Source of the DNA: JBBRHH01 sp963788015
Lineage (GTDB): Bacteria; Planctomycetota; Phycisphaerae; Tepidisphaerales; Tepidisphaeraceae
DNA: 64,000 bases
Direction of reading: 5' to 3'
Assembly (NCBI GenBank): GCA_963788015.1
Contig: CAWBEY010000010.1
Span: 744,001 to 808,000, forward strand
The notes under the pieces are model-generated. The model was not told the origin of the DNA and did no database searches. It saw only the letters and a list, made by a program, of their open reading frames with translations. Made by a program: the position numbers and the translations under genes. The first letter of the stretch is position 1. Each line of letters starts with the position of its first letter. Below, piece by piece: positions 17,260 through 27,300 of this stretch.

Positions 17260-20200
17260 TCAGGGCTTGCGTTTGGTGGGGGCGGTGCGGCCGGCGGTGG
17301 CGTTCATGCCTTTGGGGAAGTTGAAGTCGGAGGTCTGGGCGTTGTATTCGATTTCGGGGAAGGTGGCGGTTTCGAGGCCTTGTTCGGGGCCTTCCTTGTC
17401 GTTGAGGCGGCGGGCGGGGCGGCGATCGGAGCCGCGGGCGATCATGATGTGGGTGGCGGGATCGTAGTCGATGGTGTCGGCGTCGAACCAGAGGCCGTTG
17501 GTGCGGAAGGCGATGTGGCCTTCGCCGTGAATGTGCTTGACCTGCGTGCGCGGGCCCTGAGCGCCGGCGGGGGCGGGGGGGGCGTTGGGGTCGGCGGGCT
17601 CGAGATCGGCGACGAAGCGGTCGCCGTACATTTCGAAGACTTTGGGGTCGGCGCCTTCATCGGTGTGGCCGACGCGGACATTGCCTTCCATGACGGCTTG
17701 TCTGCCGGCTTCGTCGTAGAGGAGTTGCTTTTCCCAGGCCATGGCGGATTGGCCACGGAGATCGGTGGGATTTCCGGCGTCTTGTCCGGGGTTGGGTGCG
17801 CCGGCTTTGGGAGCGGCTTTGGCGGGCTCGCGGTGATCTTCGAGGCGGAGGGTGCCGGGAACGGGAACGAGCAGGCGCTTGGAGATCATGTCGTATTGGA
17901 TGGTGGAGGCATCCATCTGCATGGCGCGGAGGAGTTTTTGCTGAGCATCGACGGTGGTGGAGTTGACGCTGGCTTTGTCCTGGAGGATGACGCGCTGGAT
18001 GATCTTGCGGCCAAAAACGCCCTCTTCGGCCGAGGGCTTGCTGGTGGGTTTGGAGGTTGCGACGGCCTGGGTGGCGGGGGCTGTTGTAGCGCGGGTGGTG
18101 ACACGGGTGGGGCGGGTGGCGGATTGGGTGGTGGCTTGTGTGGAAGGGCGGGTGGTGGGCGGGGGCGCGTCGGCGAGGAGGAGGGTGATGCGGTCGCCTT
18201 TGGCGGTGTCCATGCTGCCGTCGGGTTGGATGCTGGTGGCAACCACGCCGCCGATGACTTCGAAGTGATTGCTCACACCGTCGCCGTTAAGGCTGGTCTG
18301 CCACGCGACGTTCATGGGGCGGGGTTCGCCGCCGGCGGCGTCCTGCTGAAAGGATTGAAGCGTGCCAGGGCCGGGGACGTTGACGCCCTGGGTGTCGGAG
18401 AAGAATTTGATGGTTGGGCCGGTGATGGTGCTGTTGTGCTGGGTGGCGGTGGCGGGGCGGCCGTGGAGGTGAACGGTCTGCTGGTTGGGGCCGGTGGCCA
18501 GGACGATCATTTCATCGGCGGTGGCGCTGCCGCTGTCCTTGCTGTTGACGATGACGTGATCGTGGGCTTCAAGGCTTTCCAGCTCCGTGCCGGCCATCTG
18601 ATCAGCGCCGGCGGGACGGCTGGAGGGCTTGGTGGTGGAGCGGACGGAGGTGCGTGTGGATGGTTTTGTGGAGGCCTGGGTGGTGGGGCGCGTGGAGGGG
18701 CGGGTCGAGGGGGCGAGCGTGATAGAGAGGTAGCCGGAGCGGAGATCCTGCTTGGGATCGACGGCGTGAACGTTGCCGTCGGCGATCAGGTGGCGGGGAT
18801 AGAGCTTGGAGTCGGCGGTGCGGGCGGTGGTGACTTCCAGGCGGCGGCAGTCGATGGTGCGCATCTCTTTGGCGTTGTCGAGCATCTCGCAATGCACGTC
18901 GTCAGTGGCGACGAGTTCTTTGAGATTGACCTGCATGTCATGGGCGGCCGGCTTGGTGGCGGCCTGGGTGGAGGCGACGGTTGTGGGGTGGGTGGAGGCG
19001 ATTGTGGCGGGGCGTGTTGAAGGGGCGGTGGTTAGCGCGGGCTTGGTGGTGGGGGGCGGGGCGTCGAAGCGGAGTGCGAGGAGTTTGGATTTAAGTAGGA
19101 GTTGCGGATGTTTCACGAGCACGTCGCCGCGCAGGTCGGCGCGGTCGATAACCGTTTGGTGATTGGCGCCTTCGATAAAGAAGAGCGTGCATTCGTCGGC
19201 CCACTCGGTGTAAAGCTCTTCGCCCTTCTGGGCGGGGTTGGCGCCTTCGTCGGAGCGAACCGGGAGATGGGCGTTGCTGTGGCCGATGAGGTGGGCGATG
19301 CCCTGGTATTGGGAGAAGTCGAGCTTGGGAGTGGTGATGCGGGCGCCCTGGGTGTCGGTCATGACCACGGGAACGCCGGGGCCTTCGTCGGCTTGGAAGG
19401 CATGATCGGCGGTCCAGAACTTGAGGGTAGCGCCGGTGATTTTGCTGCCTTTTTGCTCGACGGAGACGGGGACGAGGCTGGTGCTGGTGAGTTTGACGAC
19501 GGCCTGGCCGACGGCGATCAGGGAGGCGGTTTCATCTTCGAGGGGGGCGACGGTGAGCGGGCCGGTCCAGGTGACGATGACGGGCTCGGTGGGCTTGGTG
19601 GTTGGGGCGGCGGCGAGGGTTGTGGGACCGGTGGAGGGGAGCGTTGTTGGGGGGGTGGCAGCGTCGGCGGCGATGGTGGGTGGGGCGAGTGCGGTGGCGG
19701 GTTGAGTGGCCGGGGCGGCGGCTTGATTGGTTGTGGGGTTGGCGTTGCGCCAGGTGCGCTGGGTGGCGGGTTTGGTGGTGGAGTGGTCCTGGCCGCGGCG
19801 GAAGTCGACTTGCATGCGCTGGGCCTTGGCGACCATCTCCGGGCCCTGGGTGACGATGACATCGTCGTAGAAGGTGGCACGATAGACGGGTTCGTTGCTT
19901 TGTGTGGTGGGGCGGGAGGTGGCCGGGCGGATGCGGCGGGGATCTTTCTGAATCGGGCCGGCCGCGGATTTGGGATCGGCGGCGGCCAGAAGTGCGGGGA
20001 GCGGGGCATCCAGCACGCCCTCGACAATGCTGCCCGGCGGACGGTTGGCGGGCGCGGGGGCGGCGGGTGATTGGAGCTCGTCAAAGAATTTCTGGTTTTT
20101 GATGACAAGGCGGTCGCCATGGTAGACCTTCAGAAATTCCAGGCGGTGATCGCGCTCGTTCCAGCGGATTTCCAGGCCTTTGCCGTCGAAATCGTAATCG

Positions 20201-20802
20201 TCGCCGCGGATGGTGACGGGGACCATGTCGGCTGCGATGGTCTGCTGCGTTTGGGGATCTTTGAAGCTTTGGGTGTAGATGCGCAAGGATTCGTTGTCGA
20301 ATGACGCGTTGTTCATGGTGAGCGTCATGGTGGCGGTGGGATCGTCGGAAGATCTGAAAAGCTCAACGGTGACGTCGTGGAGGTCGCCCCGCGCGGGCGA
20401 TTGGTTGAAGCCGCCCAGCTCATTTCCCTTGCGCATTTCCTGCTGCATGACGACCATGCCGGTTTCGCCGTAGAGGCGGAGGATCTGCTTGTCGCTGAGG
20501 AAAAATTCCGCTTCGGCTTTCTCAACTTTGGTCCGGCCATCTTTCTGAGGCTCGCTGTACTTGATGCGCATGCGGGAGCTGAGGAGGTTGGTTTTCTTGT
20601 CGTAGTGGAGCAGCCACGTATCGGTGGTGGGGCCGACGGAGCTGCCGACGCCGACCTGAGCGGGCGGGGCATCCGTGTCTTTGGAGCTGGTTTGGCCGTG
20701 GGTTTTGAATTTTTTCAGGCTGGTGCCGGAGACCCACCAGTAGACGGCAAAGCCGCCGAACAGGAATGCGACGGTGGTGAGGATGATGACGAGGGAGCGC
20801 AT
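17260..20802 (-). CDS. Very large LptC/LptA-like LPS-transport (OstA-fold) protein
   Basis: 1180 residues from ATG 20802. An uncleaved N-terminal membrane anchor (SLVIILTTVAFLFGGFAVYWWVSG) precedes an LptC-like domain (residues 60-250, WLLHYDKKTNLLSSRMRIKYSE, KAEAEFFLSDKQILRLYGETG). Several OstA/LptA-like stretches follow, with repeated 'xG..v......l.ad.i.yd' strands (GNVHAVDPKQDLRSGYLSI, GNVRVGHTDEGADPKVFEM, GEGHIAFRTNGLWFDADTID), joined by Thr/Pro/Arg-rich linkers. Typical LptC and LptA are each under 210 residues, so this is a fused and expanded form. It lies nine bases after kdsD, the usual neighbour of lptC/lptA, and would bridge LPS from inner to outer membrane. No LptB or LptFG is in the window. 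Confidence 0.75.
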   Translation of the reverse strand: MRSLVIILTTVAFLFGGFAVYWWVSGTSLKKFKTHGQTSSKDTDAPPAQVGVGSSVGPTTDTWLLHYDKKTNLLSSRMRIKYSEPQKDGRTKVEKAEAEFFLSDKQILRLYGETGMVVMQQEMRKGNELGGFNQSPARGDLHDVTVELFRSSDDPTATMTLTMNNASFDNESLRIYTQSFKDPQTQQTIAADMVPVTIRGDDYDFDGKGLEIRWNERDHRLEFLKVYHGDRLVIKNQKFFDELQSPAAPAPANRPPGSIVEGVLDAPLPALLAAADPKSAAGPIQKDPRRIRPATSRPTTQSNEPVYRATFYDDVIVTQGPEMVAKAQRMQVDFRRGQDHSTTKPATQRTWRNANPTTNQAAAPATQPATALAPPTIAADAATPPTTLPSTGPTTLAAAPTTKPTEPVIVTWTGPLTVAPLEDETASLIAVGQAVVKLTSTSLVPVSVEQKGSKITGATLKFWTADHAFQADEGPGVPVVMTDTQGARITTPKLDFSQYQGIAHLIGHSNAHLPVRSDEGANPAQKGEELYTEWADECTLFFIEGANHQTVIDRADLRGDVLVKHPQLLLKSKLLALRFDAPPPTTKPALTTAPSTRPATIASTHPTTVASTQAATKPAAHDMQVNLKELVATDDVHCEMLDNAKEMRTIDCRRLEVTTARTADSKLYPRHLIADGNVHAVDPKQDLRSGYLSITLAPSTRPSTRPTTQASTKPSTRTSVRSTTKPSSRPAGADQMAGTELESLEAHDHVIVNSKDSGSATADEMIVLATGPNQQTVHLHGRPATATQHNSTITGPTIKFFSDTQGVNVPGPGTLQSFQQDAAGGEPRPMNVAWQTSLNGDGVSNHFEVIGGVVATSIQPDGSMDTAKGDRITLLLADAPPPTTRPSTQATTQSATRPTRVTTRATTAPATQAVATSKPTSKPSAEEGVFGRKIIQRVILQDKASVNSTTVDAQQKLLRAMQMDASTIQYDMISKRLLVPVPGTLRLEDHREPAKAAPKAGAPNPGQDAGNPTDLRGQSAMAWEKQLLYDEAGRQAVMEGNVRVGHTDEGADPKVFEMYGDRFVADLEPADPNAPPAPAGAQGPRTQVKHIHGEGHIAFRTNGLWFDADTIDYDPATHIMIARGSDRRPARRLNDKEGPEQGLETATFPEIEYNAQTSDFNFPKGMNATAGRTAPTKRKP

Positions 20803-20811
20803 GATGTTGAA

Positions 20812-21816
20812 TCAATCCGTTTGGGTTTCATCCACGTCGAACATCTTGAGGACCACCAGGTCCTGGACATCGATCAGGCCGATGGGGCGGTCATCTTCAT
20901 CGACGACGGGAAGCTCGTCGATGCGGTACTGGCGGAAGATGGCCATCGCTTCGCTGGCGAGGTGTTCGCCGCTGAGGCGTTTGGGGTTTTTGGTCATCAC
21001 CTGGGCGACAGGGCGGGAGAGGGCGGCGCCGTCGTCGGTGGTGACGAGACGGCGGAGATCGGAATCGGAGAAGATGCCGGTCATTTTTCCGTCGGCGCTG
21101 ATCAGAATGACCGCGCCGCTGCGGCGCTTGATGGTGCTGACGGCGTGGAGGACCTGGCCGACGGTGAGCTGATCGGAAGCGACGGGGAGATTTTCGCCCA
21201 GACGGAAGGTCATGGCTTCCTTGACGCGAATAAGCTTTCGGCCGAGCTGGCCGGCGGGGTGAAAGAGGGCGAAGTCTTCGGCGGTGAAGTTGCGAAGCTT
21301 CATGACGCTGAGGGCGAGGGCATCGCCCAGGGCGAGCATGGCGGTGGTGGAGGCGCTTGGGGCCAGGCCAAGCGGGCAGGCTTCTTCGATTTTGCCCATG
21401 GCCAGGACGACGTCGGCAAAGCGGCCCAAGCCGCTGGTGCGGGTGGCGGTCATGGCGATGACGACATGGTCGAGCTTTTTGACGAGGTTGAGGAGGCGGA
21501 GGATTTCATCGCTCTCGCCACTGGCGGAGAGGACGAGAACGACGTCGCCCTGGCGGATGGAGCCTAGATCGCCGTGGACGGCGTCGGTTGGGGAGAGGAA
21601 GTGGCTGGGGGTTCCGGTGCTGGAGAAGGTGGCGGCGAGCTTGCGGGCGACGTGGCCGGCCTTGCCGATGCCGGTGGTGAGAATCGCGCCGGGGCAGTCG
21701 AGGATCAGGCTGACGGCCTTGCTGAAGCCATCGTCGATGGCGCGCGCCACGGCGGCCACCGCGTCGGCTTCGACGCTGATGACGTTGCGTGCGAAAGTTT
21801 GAATCTCTTTGTGCAG
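20812..21816 (-). CDS. kdsD: Arabinose-5-phosphate isomerase (KpsF/GutQ/KdsD family)
   Basis: Interconverts ribulose-5-phosphate and arabinose-5-phosphate, the first step to Kdo. An N-terminal SIS domain (GIGKAGHVARKLAATFSSTG, SASGESDEI, PLGLAPSASTTAMLALGDAL) is followed by two CBS domains (about residues 210-330; RSGAVILISADGKMTGIFSDSDLRR and YRIDELPVVDEDDRPIGLID). The first ATG-like codon in frame is GTG 21759, but family sequence (HKEIQTFARNVISVEADAVA) begins earlier, and an ideal AAGGAG sits eight bases before CTG 21814-21816, so a CTG start is proposed. A base error of ATG to CTG is the alternative. It forms an operon with the LptC-like gene. Confidence 0.88.
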   Translation of the reverse strand: MHKEIQTFARNVISVEADAVAAVARAIDDGFSKAVSLILDCPGAILTTGIGKAGHVARKLAATFSSTGTPSHFLSPTDAVHGDLGSIRQGDVVLVLSASGESDEILRLLNLVKKLDHVVIAMTATRTSGLGRFADVVLAMGKIEEACPLGLAPSASTTAMLALGDALALSVMKLRNFTAEDFALFHPAGQLGRKLIRVKEAMTFRLGENLPVASDQLTVGQVLHAVSTIKRRSGAVILISADGKMTGIFSDSDLRRLVTTDDGAALSRPVAQVMTKNPKRLSGEHLASEAMAIFRQYRIDELPVVDEDDRPIGLIDVQDLVVLKMFDVDETQTD

Positions 21817-22012
21817 GCTGATTTCTCCTTAGCGCGAACGAGATTGAGCAAACCCGAGGGGCAGTGGATGATTGATCAACACCGTGCGGGGCGTCGTGCC
21901 CGGCTGATGGCCCCCGATCCATACCCATGCGCCATCCGTGGCTCCTTGTGGTTTTGAGGTCGCGTTGGATTATCGGGCCTGCTTCATTAGAATCAACCTC
22001 CCCCAATCAAGG

Positions 22013-22915
22013 ATGGTCGTGGAGTATCGCGTTGAACTTGACATCTACAATGGCCCGCTCGATCTCCTGCTTTACCTGATCAAGCGCGATGAGCTGGACA
22101 TTTACGACATCCCCATCTCCCGGATCACGGAAGGGTACATGGGGTATGTGAGCATGCTCAAGGACATCACCCGCGAGCATGGGCTGGACATCAACATCGC
22201 TGGGGATTTTCTGGTGGTGGCGGCGACGCTGATGGAGATTAAGTCGGCCACGCTCCTGCCGCGGCAGGCGGCGGAGGCAAGCGGCGATCCGTCGGCCATG
22301 GCGGAATTGGCCGACCCACGCTATGAGCTGGTGCAGAAGCTGCTGGAGTATAAGCGGTTTAAGGATCGTGCGGCGGCGCTGGAGGTGCAGCACCAGAGCC
22401 ACCAGCAGCGCTATCCGCGCGTGCCCGCGAAGCTGGAGGGGCAGAGCGACGAACCGCCGCCAGTGGATTTGGAGGAAGTGCAGATTTGGGATTTGCTGGC
22501 GGCGTTCAATCAACTGATGCAGGAGGTGGGACAGCGCAAGCCGCGGTATCACGAGGTTGTTTATGATGACACGCCCATTGACCTTCATGCGGCCGACATT
22601 GAAGACCGGCTGAAGCGCGAGGATCGCCTGAGCTTTCGGCAACTTCTGGAAGGGCGCAAGAGCCGCAGCGAGATGATCGGGGTTTTTCTGGCGCTGTTGG
22701 AATTGATTCGGGAGAAGAAGGTGCTGGTGCAGGAGAGCGAGGGGTCGGGCGGCGATTTCGAGATCGTGAGCGCGTCTGAAGAGCATCGGAAGACTTATGC
22801 GCAGGCGTCGTTGCACCTGGCGGATGAGCCGGCGGAGGAAACCACTGTGGAGGCAAGTGGCGGGGAAGGAAACGGGGATGAATCCGAGCCAACGGAGGCG
22901 GCCCTTGGCGAGTGA
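22013..22915 (+). CDS. scpA: Segregation and condensation protein A (ScpA)
   Basis: A 300-residue kleisin of the SMC-ScpAB complex. ATG 22013 is chosen because the family N-terminus YRVELDIYNGPLDLLLYLIKRDELDIYDIPI follows at once. The N-terminal domain binds the SMC neck; the C-terminal winged helix (RLSFRQLLEGRKSRSEMIGVFLALLELIREKKV) binds the SMC head. The end carries an acidic low-complexity tail (EETTVEASGGEGNGDESEP). scpB is not adjacent. The gene overlaps the next frame by about 38 bases. Confidence 0.92.
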   Translation: MVVEYRVELDIYNGPLDLLLYLIKRDELDIYDIPISRITEGYMGYVSMLKDITREHGLDINIAGDFLVVAATLMEIKSATLLPRQAAEASGDPSAMAELADPRYELVQKLLEYKRFKDRAAALEVQHQSHQQRYPRVPAKLEGQSDEPPPVDLEEVQIWDLLAAFNQLMQEVGQRKPRYHEVVYDDTPIDLHAADIEDRLKREDRLSFRQLLEGRKSRSEMIGVFLALLELIREKKVLVQESEGSGGDFEIVSASEEHRKTYAQASLHLADEPAEETTVEASGGEGNGDESEPTEAALGE

Positions 22916-24227
22916 AATTGATTATTCGGTGAATCTGCGGCGCGGCCGTTGTCCTTGGGGGATTTGTGTGGCGGCGCTGCTGGGGATGATTTTGGGAGGG
23001 GCGGCAAGGGCTTTGGGTGGGGACTGGGAGGGGTTTCGGGGTGGGAAGTGCGCGGGGATGGCGGAGGGAGGAAATTGGCCGGTGGAGTGGGTGCCGGAAA
23101 AGAATGTGAAGTGGGTGGCGGAGTTGCCGGCCAGTGGGAACGGGAGTCCGATTGTTTCAAAAGGCAAAGTGTTCGTGTGCTGCGCGGAGGATCGCAAGGG
23201 ACATGGGCGGAGTGTTTATTGTTTTGACCGGGCCAGTGGGAAGAAGCTCTGGGTCAAGACGGTGCGGTATGAGAAGGAGGAGCCGACGCACGCGCAAAAT
23301 CCGTATTGTGCGACCACGCCGGCGGCGGACGGGGAGCGGGTGGTAGTGTGGCACGGGTCGGCCGGGCTGTATTGCTACGACTATGAGGGGAAGGAACTAT
23401 GGAACCTGGACTTGGGGAGCTTCGGGCATATCTGGGGGTATGGGAGTTCGCCGGTGATTTTCGGGGAGTCGGTGATTGTGAATTGCGGGCCGGGGGCGCG
23501 GTCGTTTGTCGTGGCGGTGGACAAGAAGAGCGGGAAGATTTTATGGCAAACGGAAGAGCCGGGAGGGGCGGACGACACCAGCGCCAAGACGCGGGGATGG
23601 CTGGGATCGTGGGCGACGCCGGTGATTGCGAAGGTGGGCGGACAGGAGCAGGTGCTGGTGGCGATGCCGTTTCATTTGAACGCGTATGAGCCGGGGAGCG
23701 GAAAGATTTTGTGGCATTGCGAGGGGACCGGGCCGTTGGCGTATAGCGATCCGATGGTCGCGCCGGATGGCAATACAATCGTGGCGATGGCGGGGTATGC
23801 GGGGGCGGCGATTGGGGTGAAGGTTGGGGGGAACCAGGAGATGTCGGGAGATGTGACGGCCGGGAATCGGCTGTGGCGGAAGACGGAGCGGATCCCGCAG
23901 CGGATCGGGACGGGGGTGATCCTGGGGCAGTATCTTTACATGGTGAGCGAGCCGGGGTTTCAGTGCATCGACATTGCGACGGGGGAGGAAAAGTGGCGGC
24001 ATTTCGGGGATGGGCAGCGGTTCTGGAGCTCGCTGGTGGGGACGGCGGATGGCCTGTATGCGACCAGCCAGCGCGGGGATACGGTGGTGTTCGCGCCCAA
24101 TCCAAAGGAGTTTACGCTCGTGGGGACGAACAACATCGGAGAGGGGACGAATGCAACGCTGGCGATGTCGGATGGGGAGATATTTTTGCGGACGTATACG
24201 CATTTGTATTGCATTGGGGGGAAGTGA
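22878..24227 (+). CDS. Exported PQQ-like beta-propeller protein
   Basis: About 450 residues from ATG 22878, which overlaps the end of scpA; a later start is possible. A hydrophobic segment (GICVAALLGMILGGAARA) after a basic stretch acts as signal peptide. WEGFRGGKCAGMAEGGNWPVEW is the usual planctomycete entry 'W.qfRG....g', followed by blades with Trp-docking-type repeats: YCFDRASGKKLWVKTV, CYDYEGKELWNLDLG, VDKKSGKILWQTEEP, YEPGSGKILWHCEG, IDIATGEEKWRHFGDG. It belongs to a different subgroup from the trio at 9.5-15.3 kb. The ligand is unknown. Confidence 0.85.
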   Translation: MNPSQRRRPLASEIDYSVNLRRGRCPWGICVAALLGMILGGAARALGGDWEGFRGGKCAGMAEGGNWPVEWVPEKNVKWVAELPASGNGSPIVSKGKVFVCCAEDRKGHGRSVYCFDRASGKKLWVKTVRYEKEEPTHAQNPYCATTPAADGERVVVWHGSAGLYCYDYEGKELWNLDLGSFGHIWGYGSSPVIFGESVIVNCGPGARSFVVAVDKKSGKILWQTEEPGGADDTSAKTRGWLGSWATPVIAKVGGQEQVLVAMPFHLNAYEPGSGKILWHCEGTGPLAYSDPMVAPDGNTIVAMAGYAGAAIGVKVGGNQEMSGDVTAGNRLWRKTERIPQRIGTGVILGQYLYMVSEPGFQCIDIATGEEKWRHFGDGQRFWSSLVGTADGLYATSQRGDTVVFAPNPKEFTLVGTNNIGEGTNATLAMSDGEIFLRTYTHLYCIGGK

Positions 24228-24264
24228 GGGGGGGAGTAATTTAAGAGAAGAGCCCTCACCCCCG

Positions 24265-24290
24265 CCCTCTCCCACCGTAGTGGGAGAGGG
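24265..24290. repeat. Perfect palindrome between PQQ-like gene and valS
   Basis: CCCTCTCCCA-CCGTAG-TGGGAGAGGG forms a perfect ten-pair stem with a six-base loop. It sits in a block reading AGCCCTCACCCCCGCCCTC, a dispersed intergenic repeat whose relatives occur in reverse orientation near 32.8 and 42.3 kb. It may act as a transcription terminator or be a passive REP-like element. Confidence 0.7.
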
Positions 24291-24385
24291 GGGTAGTGGG
24301 AGAGGGGGTAAGAAAGGGAACAACCTAAATTAGGTTCTTGAATTGATTTAACGTCTGCCGTTGAACGCGGGCGAAAGCATTAGAC

Positions 24386-27300
24386 ATGAGCATGATGAAC
24401 ACGATGGCCGGGGCGGCGAGTGAACTTTCCAAGGCGTATGACCCGGGCAGCACGCAGGGGCAGGCGCAAGCGATATGGGATGAGGCGCGGGCGTTTCATG
24501 CGGAGGCGGGGGATGCGGGCCAGGCGTATGCGATTGTGATTCCGCCGCCGAATGTGACGGCCGCGCTGCACCTGGGGCATGCACTGAACAACACGCTGCA
24601 GGACATTCTTACGCGCTGGCATCGGATGCTGGGGGACAACACGGTGTGGCTGCCGGGAACGGACCATGCAGGGATCGCCACGCAGACGGTGGTGGAGAAG
24701 CGGGTGCTGAAGGAGGAGGGGAAGAAGCGCACGGATTTCGGGCGCGAGGAGTTTGTGGGGAAGATCCAGGCGTGGAAGGATGAGTATGAGGCGAAGATCA
24801 CGGCGCAGCTGAAGGCGATGGGGTGCTCGTGCGACTGGGAGCGGCAGGCGTTTACCATGGATGGGCCGCGGGCGAAGGCCGTGCGCGAGGCATTTTTCAG
24901 GCTGTTTAAGGATGGGCTGATTTATCGGGGGAAACGGCTTGTGAACTGGGACCCGGCAACGCAGACGGCGCTGGCGGATGATGAGGTGGAGATGGAGGAG
25001 GTGGATGGGCATTTTTATTACATGCGGTATCCGCTGGAAAGTAGCACGGGCGTCCCGCCCGTGGCCCATGGGCGAGACGCCCATGCTACGGAATATGTGA
25101 CGGTGGCGACGACACGGCCGGAGACGATGCTGGGAGATACGGCCGTCGCTATCAATCCCAAAGACCCCCGGGCGGCGGCGCTGCTCGGGAAGAGCGTACG
25201 ATTGCCGATTGTTGGGCGGATTATCCCGATTATTGAGGATGAGTATGTGGTGCTGGCCGACGCGGAGTCGGAGGATGCCAAGGCGCGGTATGCGAGCGGA
25301 TTTTTGAAGGTGACGCCGGCGCATGATCCCAATGACTATGAGCTGGGGCGGAAGCACAATTTGCCGGTGATTAACGTGCTTGGGCCGGACGGGGCGATCT
25401 CGGACAAGCATGGCTGGAGCGACGTGGGGGAGGCGGGCTTTGTGCTGGGGCTGGACCGGTATGAAGCGCGGCGGGCGATTGTGGAGTGGTTTCGGCAGAA
25501 CAAGTTGCTGGAGGATGTGAAGCCGTATCGGCACAGCGTGGGACATAGCTATCGGTCGCATGTGCCCATCGAGCCGTATCTGAGCGACCAGTGGTATGTA
25601 AAGGTGACGGATGATCGGCTGGCGGGGGCGGCACTGCGGGCGATGGCGGAGCGGGAGGGCGGGGATAACCACGGAGGCACGGAGGCACGGAGGGAAGAGG
25701 AGGAGATCATTAGTGGTACGGGCGCCTCGCCCGTGTCTGGAGGGCCTGTGGAGGGACATGGGCGGGACGCCCATGCTACGTCTTGGGAGGGGGAATTGCG
25801 GTTTTATCCGGGGCGGTATGGGAAGACGTTTCAGAGCTGGCATGAGAATATTCGGGATTGGTGTATTAGCCGGCAGTTGTGGTGGGGACATCGGATTCCA
25901 GTGTGGAGTTTTTGTGATCATGCGGCGGTGGATTCGAAGTCGGACATCGTGCTGGGCGACTTGATCAAGAAGCTGGTTGTGCTTGAGAAGGAAGGGCGGG
26001 TGGCGCTGCAGCATGGGCCGCGGAGGACGGAGACGGCGGCGGTGGACCTGCAGAACAGCTTTGCGTGCGTGCGGTCGGAGGTGGATGCCGAGGCGCTGGA
26101 GACACTTGAGGCCCTGGGATTTGTTCAGGATCCGGATGTGCTGGATACGTGGTTTTCTTCGGGGCTTTGGCCCCTCTCCACGCTGGGTTGGCCGGACGAC
26201 ACGGCGGATCTTCACAAATGGAATCCGTCGAATGTCCTTTGCACGGCGCGAGAGATTATCACGCTCTGGGTGAGCCGCATGGTGATGTTTAACATTTACT
26301 TTCGGGACTGCCTGCCTTTCAAGGATGTCTTCATTCATGCGATGATTCAGGATGGGGAGGGGCGAAAGATGTCGAAGATGCTGGGGAATGGAGTAGATCC
26401 CAACGACATCATCGGATCGCACGGGGCGGACGCGATGCGGTTTACGCTGACGCTGATCACCACCAGCACACAGGATGTGCGGATGCCGGTGGAGCATGAT
26501 GAGAAGTCCGGGAAGAACACGTCGCCGAAGTTTGATGGCGGCCGGAATTTTTGTAACAAGCTGTGGAACGCAGCGCGGTTTGCGCTGGGGCATCTGCGGG
26601 CGATTCCGCCTGTGGCGGCCGATGAGAACAAATGGTCGCTGGCGGATCGATGGATCCTGTCGCGGCTGGCGCACACGGTGAAGGATGTGAATGAGGCGCT
26701 GCGGTCGTATCGGTTCGATGCGTATGCCAAGAGCTGCTATGACTTTTTCTGGCGAGATCTGTGCGACTGGTATGTGGAGGCCGTGAAGCCGGCCCTGCGT
26801 GATACATCGGAGTCGGGGCGGGCGGGGCAGGTGTCGAATGTGCTGGCGGCCTGTCTGGATGCAGCGCTGCGGCTGATGCATCCGATGATTCCGTTTATCA
26901 CGGAGATCATCTGGGGGAAACTGAATGAGGCTCGGCCAAGTCGAGGGCTTTCGACGCGACTGGCGTCCGACAGCAGCCCAATGCTGATTCGTGCTGACTG
27001 GCCAATGATGGATGACGGGCTGGTCGACGAGGGAGCGGAAGTTATCTTCGCGCGGCTTCAGGAGTTGATCGGCGCGATTCGCAATATTCGGAGCAAGACA
27101 AATGTGCCGGATCGCGAGACGGTGGAGGTGCGCATCAGCGCGGCCAGCAATTTGGTTGGAGACATTGAGGGCAATCGGGCGATTGTTGAGCTTCTGGGCA
27201 ATTGCAAGCTGAAGGAGGTCGGGCCGGATTTGCTGGCGCCGGCAAATGCGTCGATTGCGCAGGCGGCGGGGTGTGATGTGTATGTTCAGCCGGTGGCGGG

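Noticed and set aside
16546..19020. 824-codon Gly-rich open frame on the plus strand
   Set aside because: It is the antisense of the protease and LptC-like genes; the Gly/Val/Glu-rich sequence has no domain-like pattern. The long minus frame continuing to 14698 past the protease break is likewise out-of-frame read-through.
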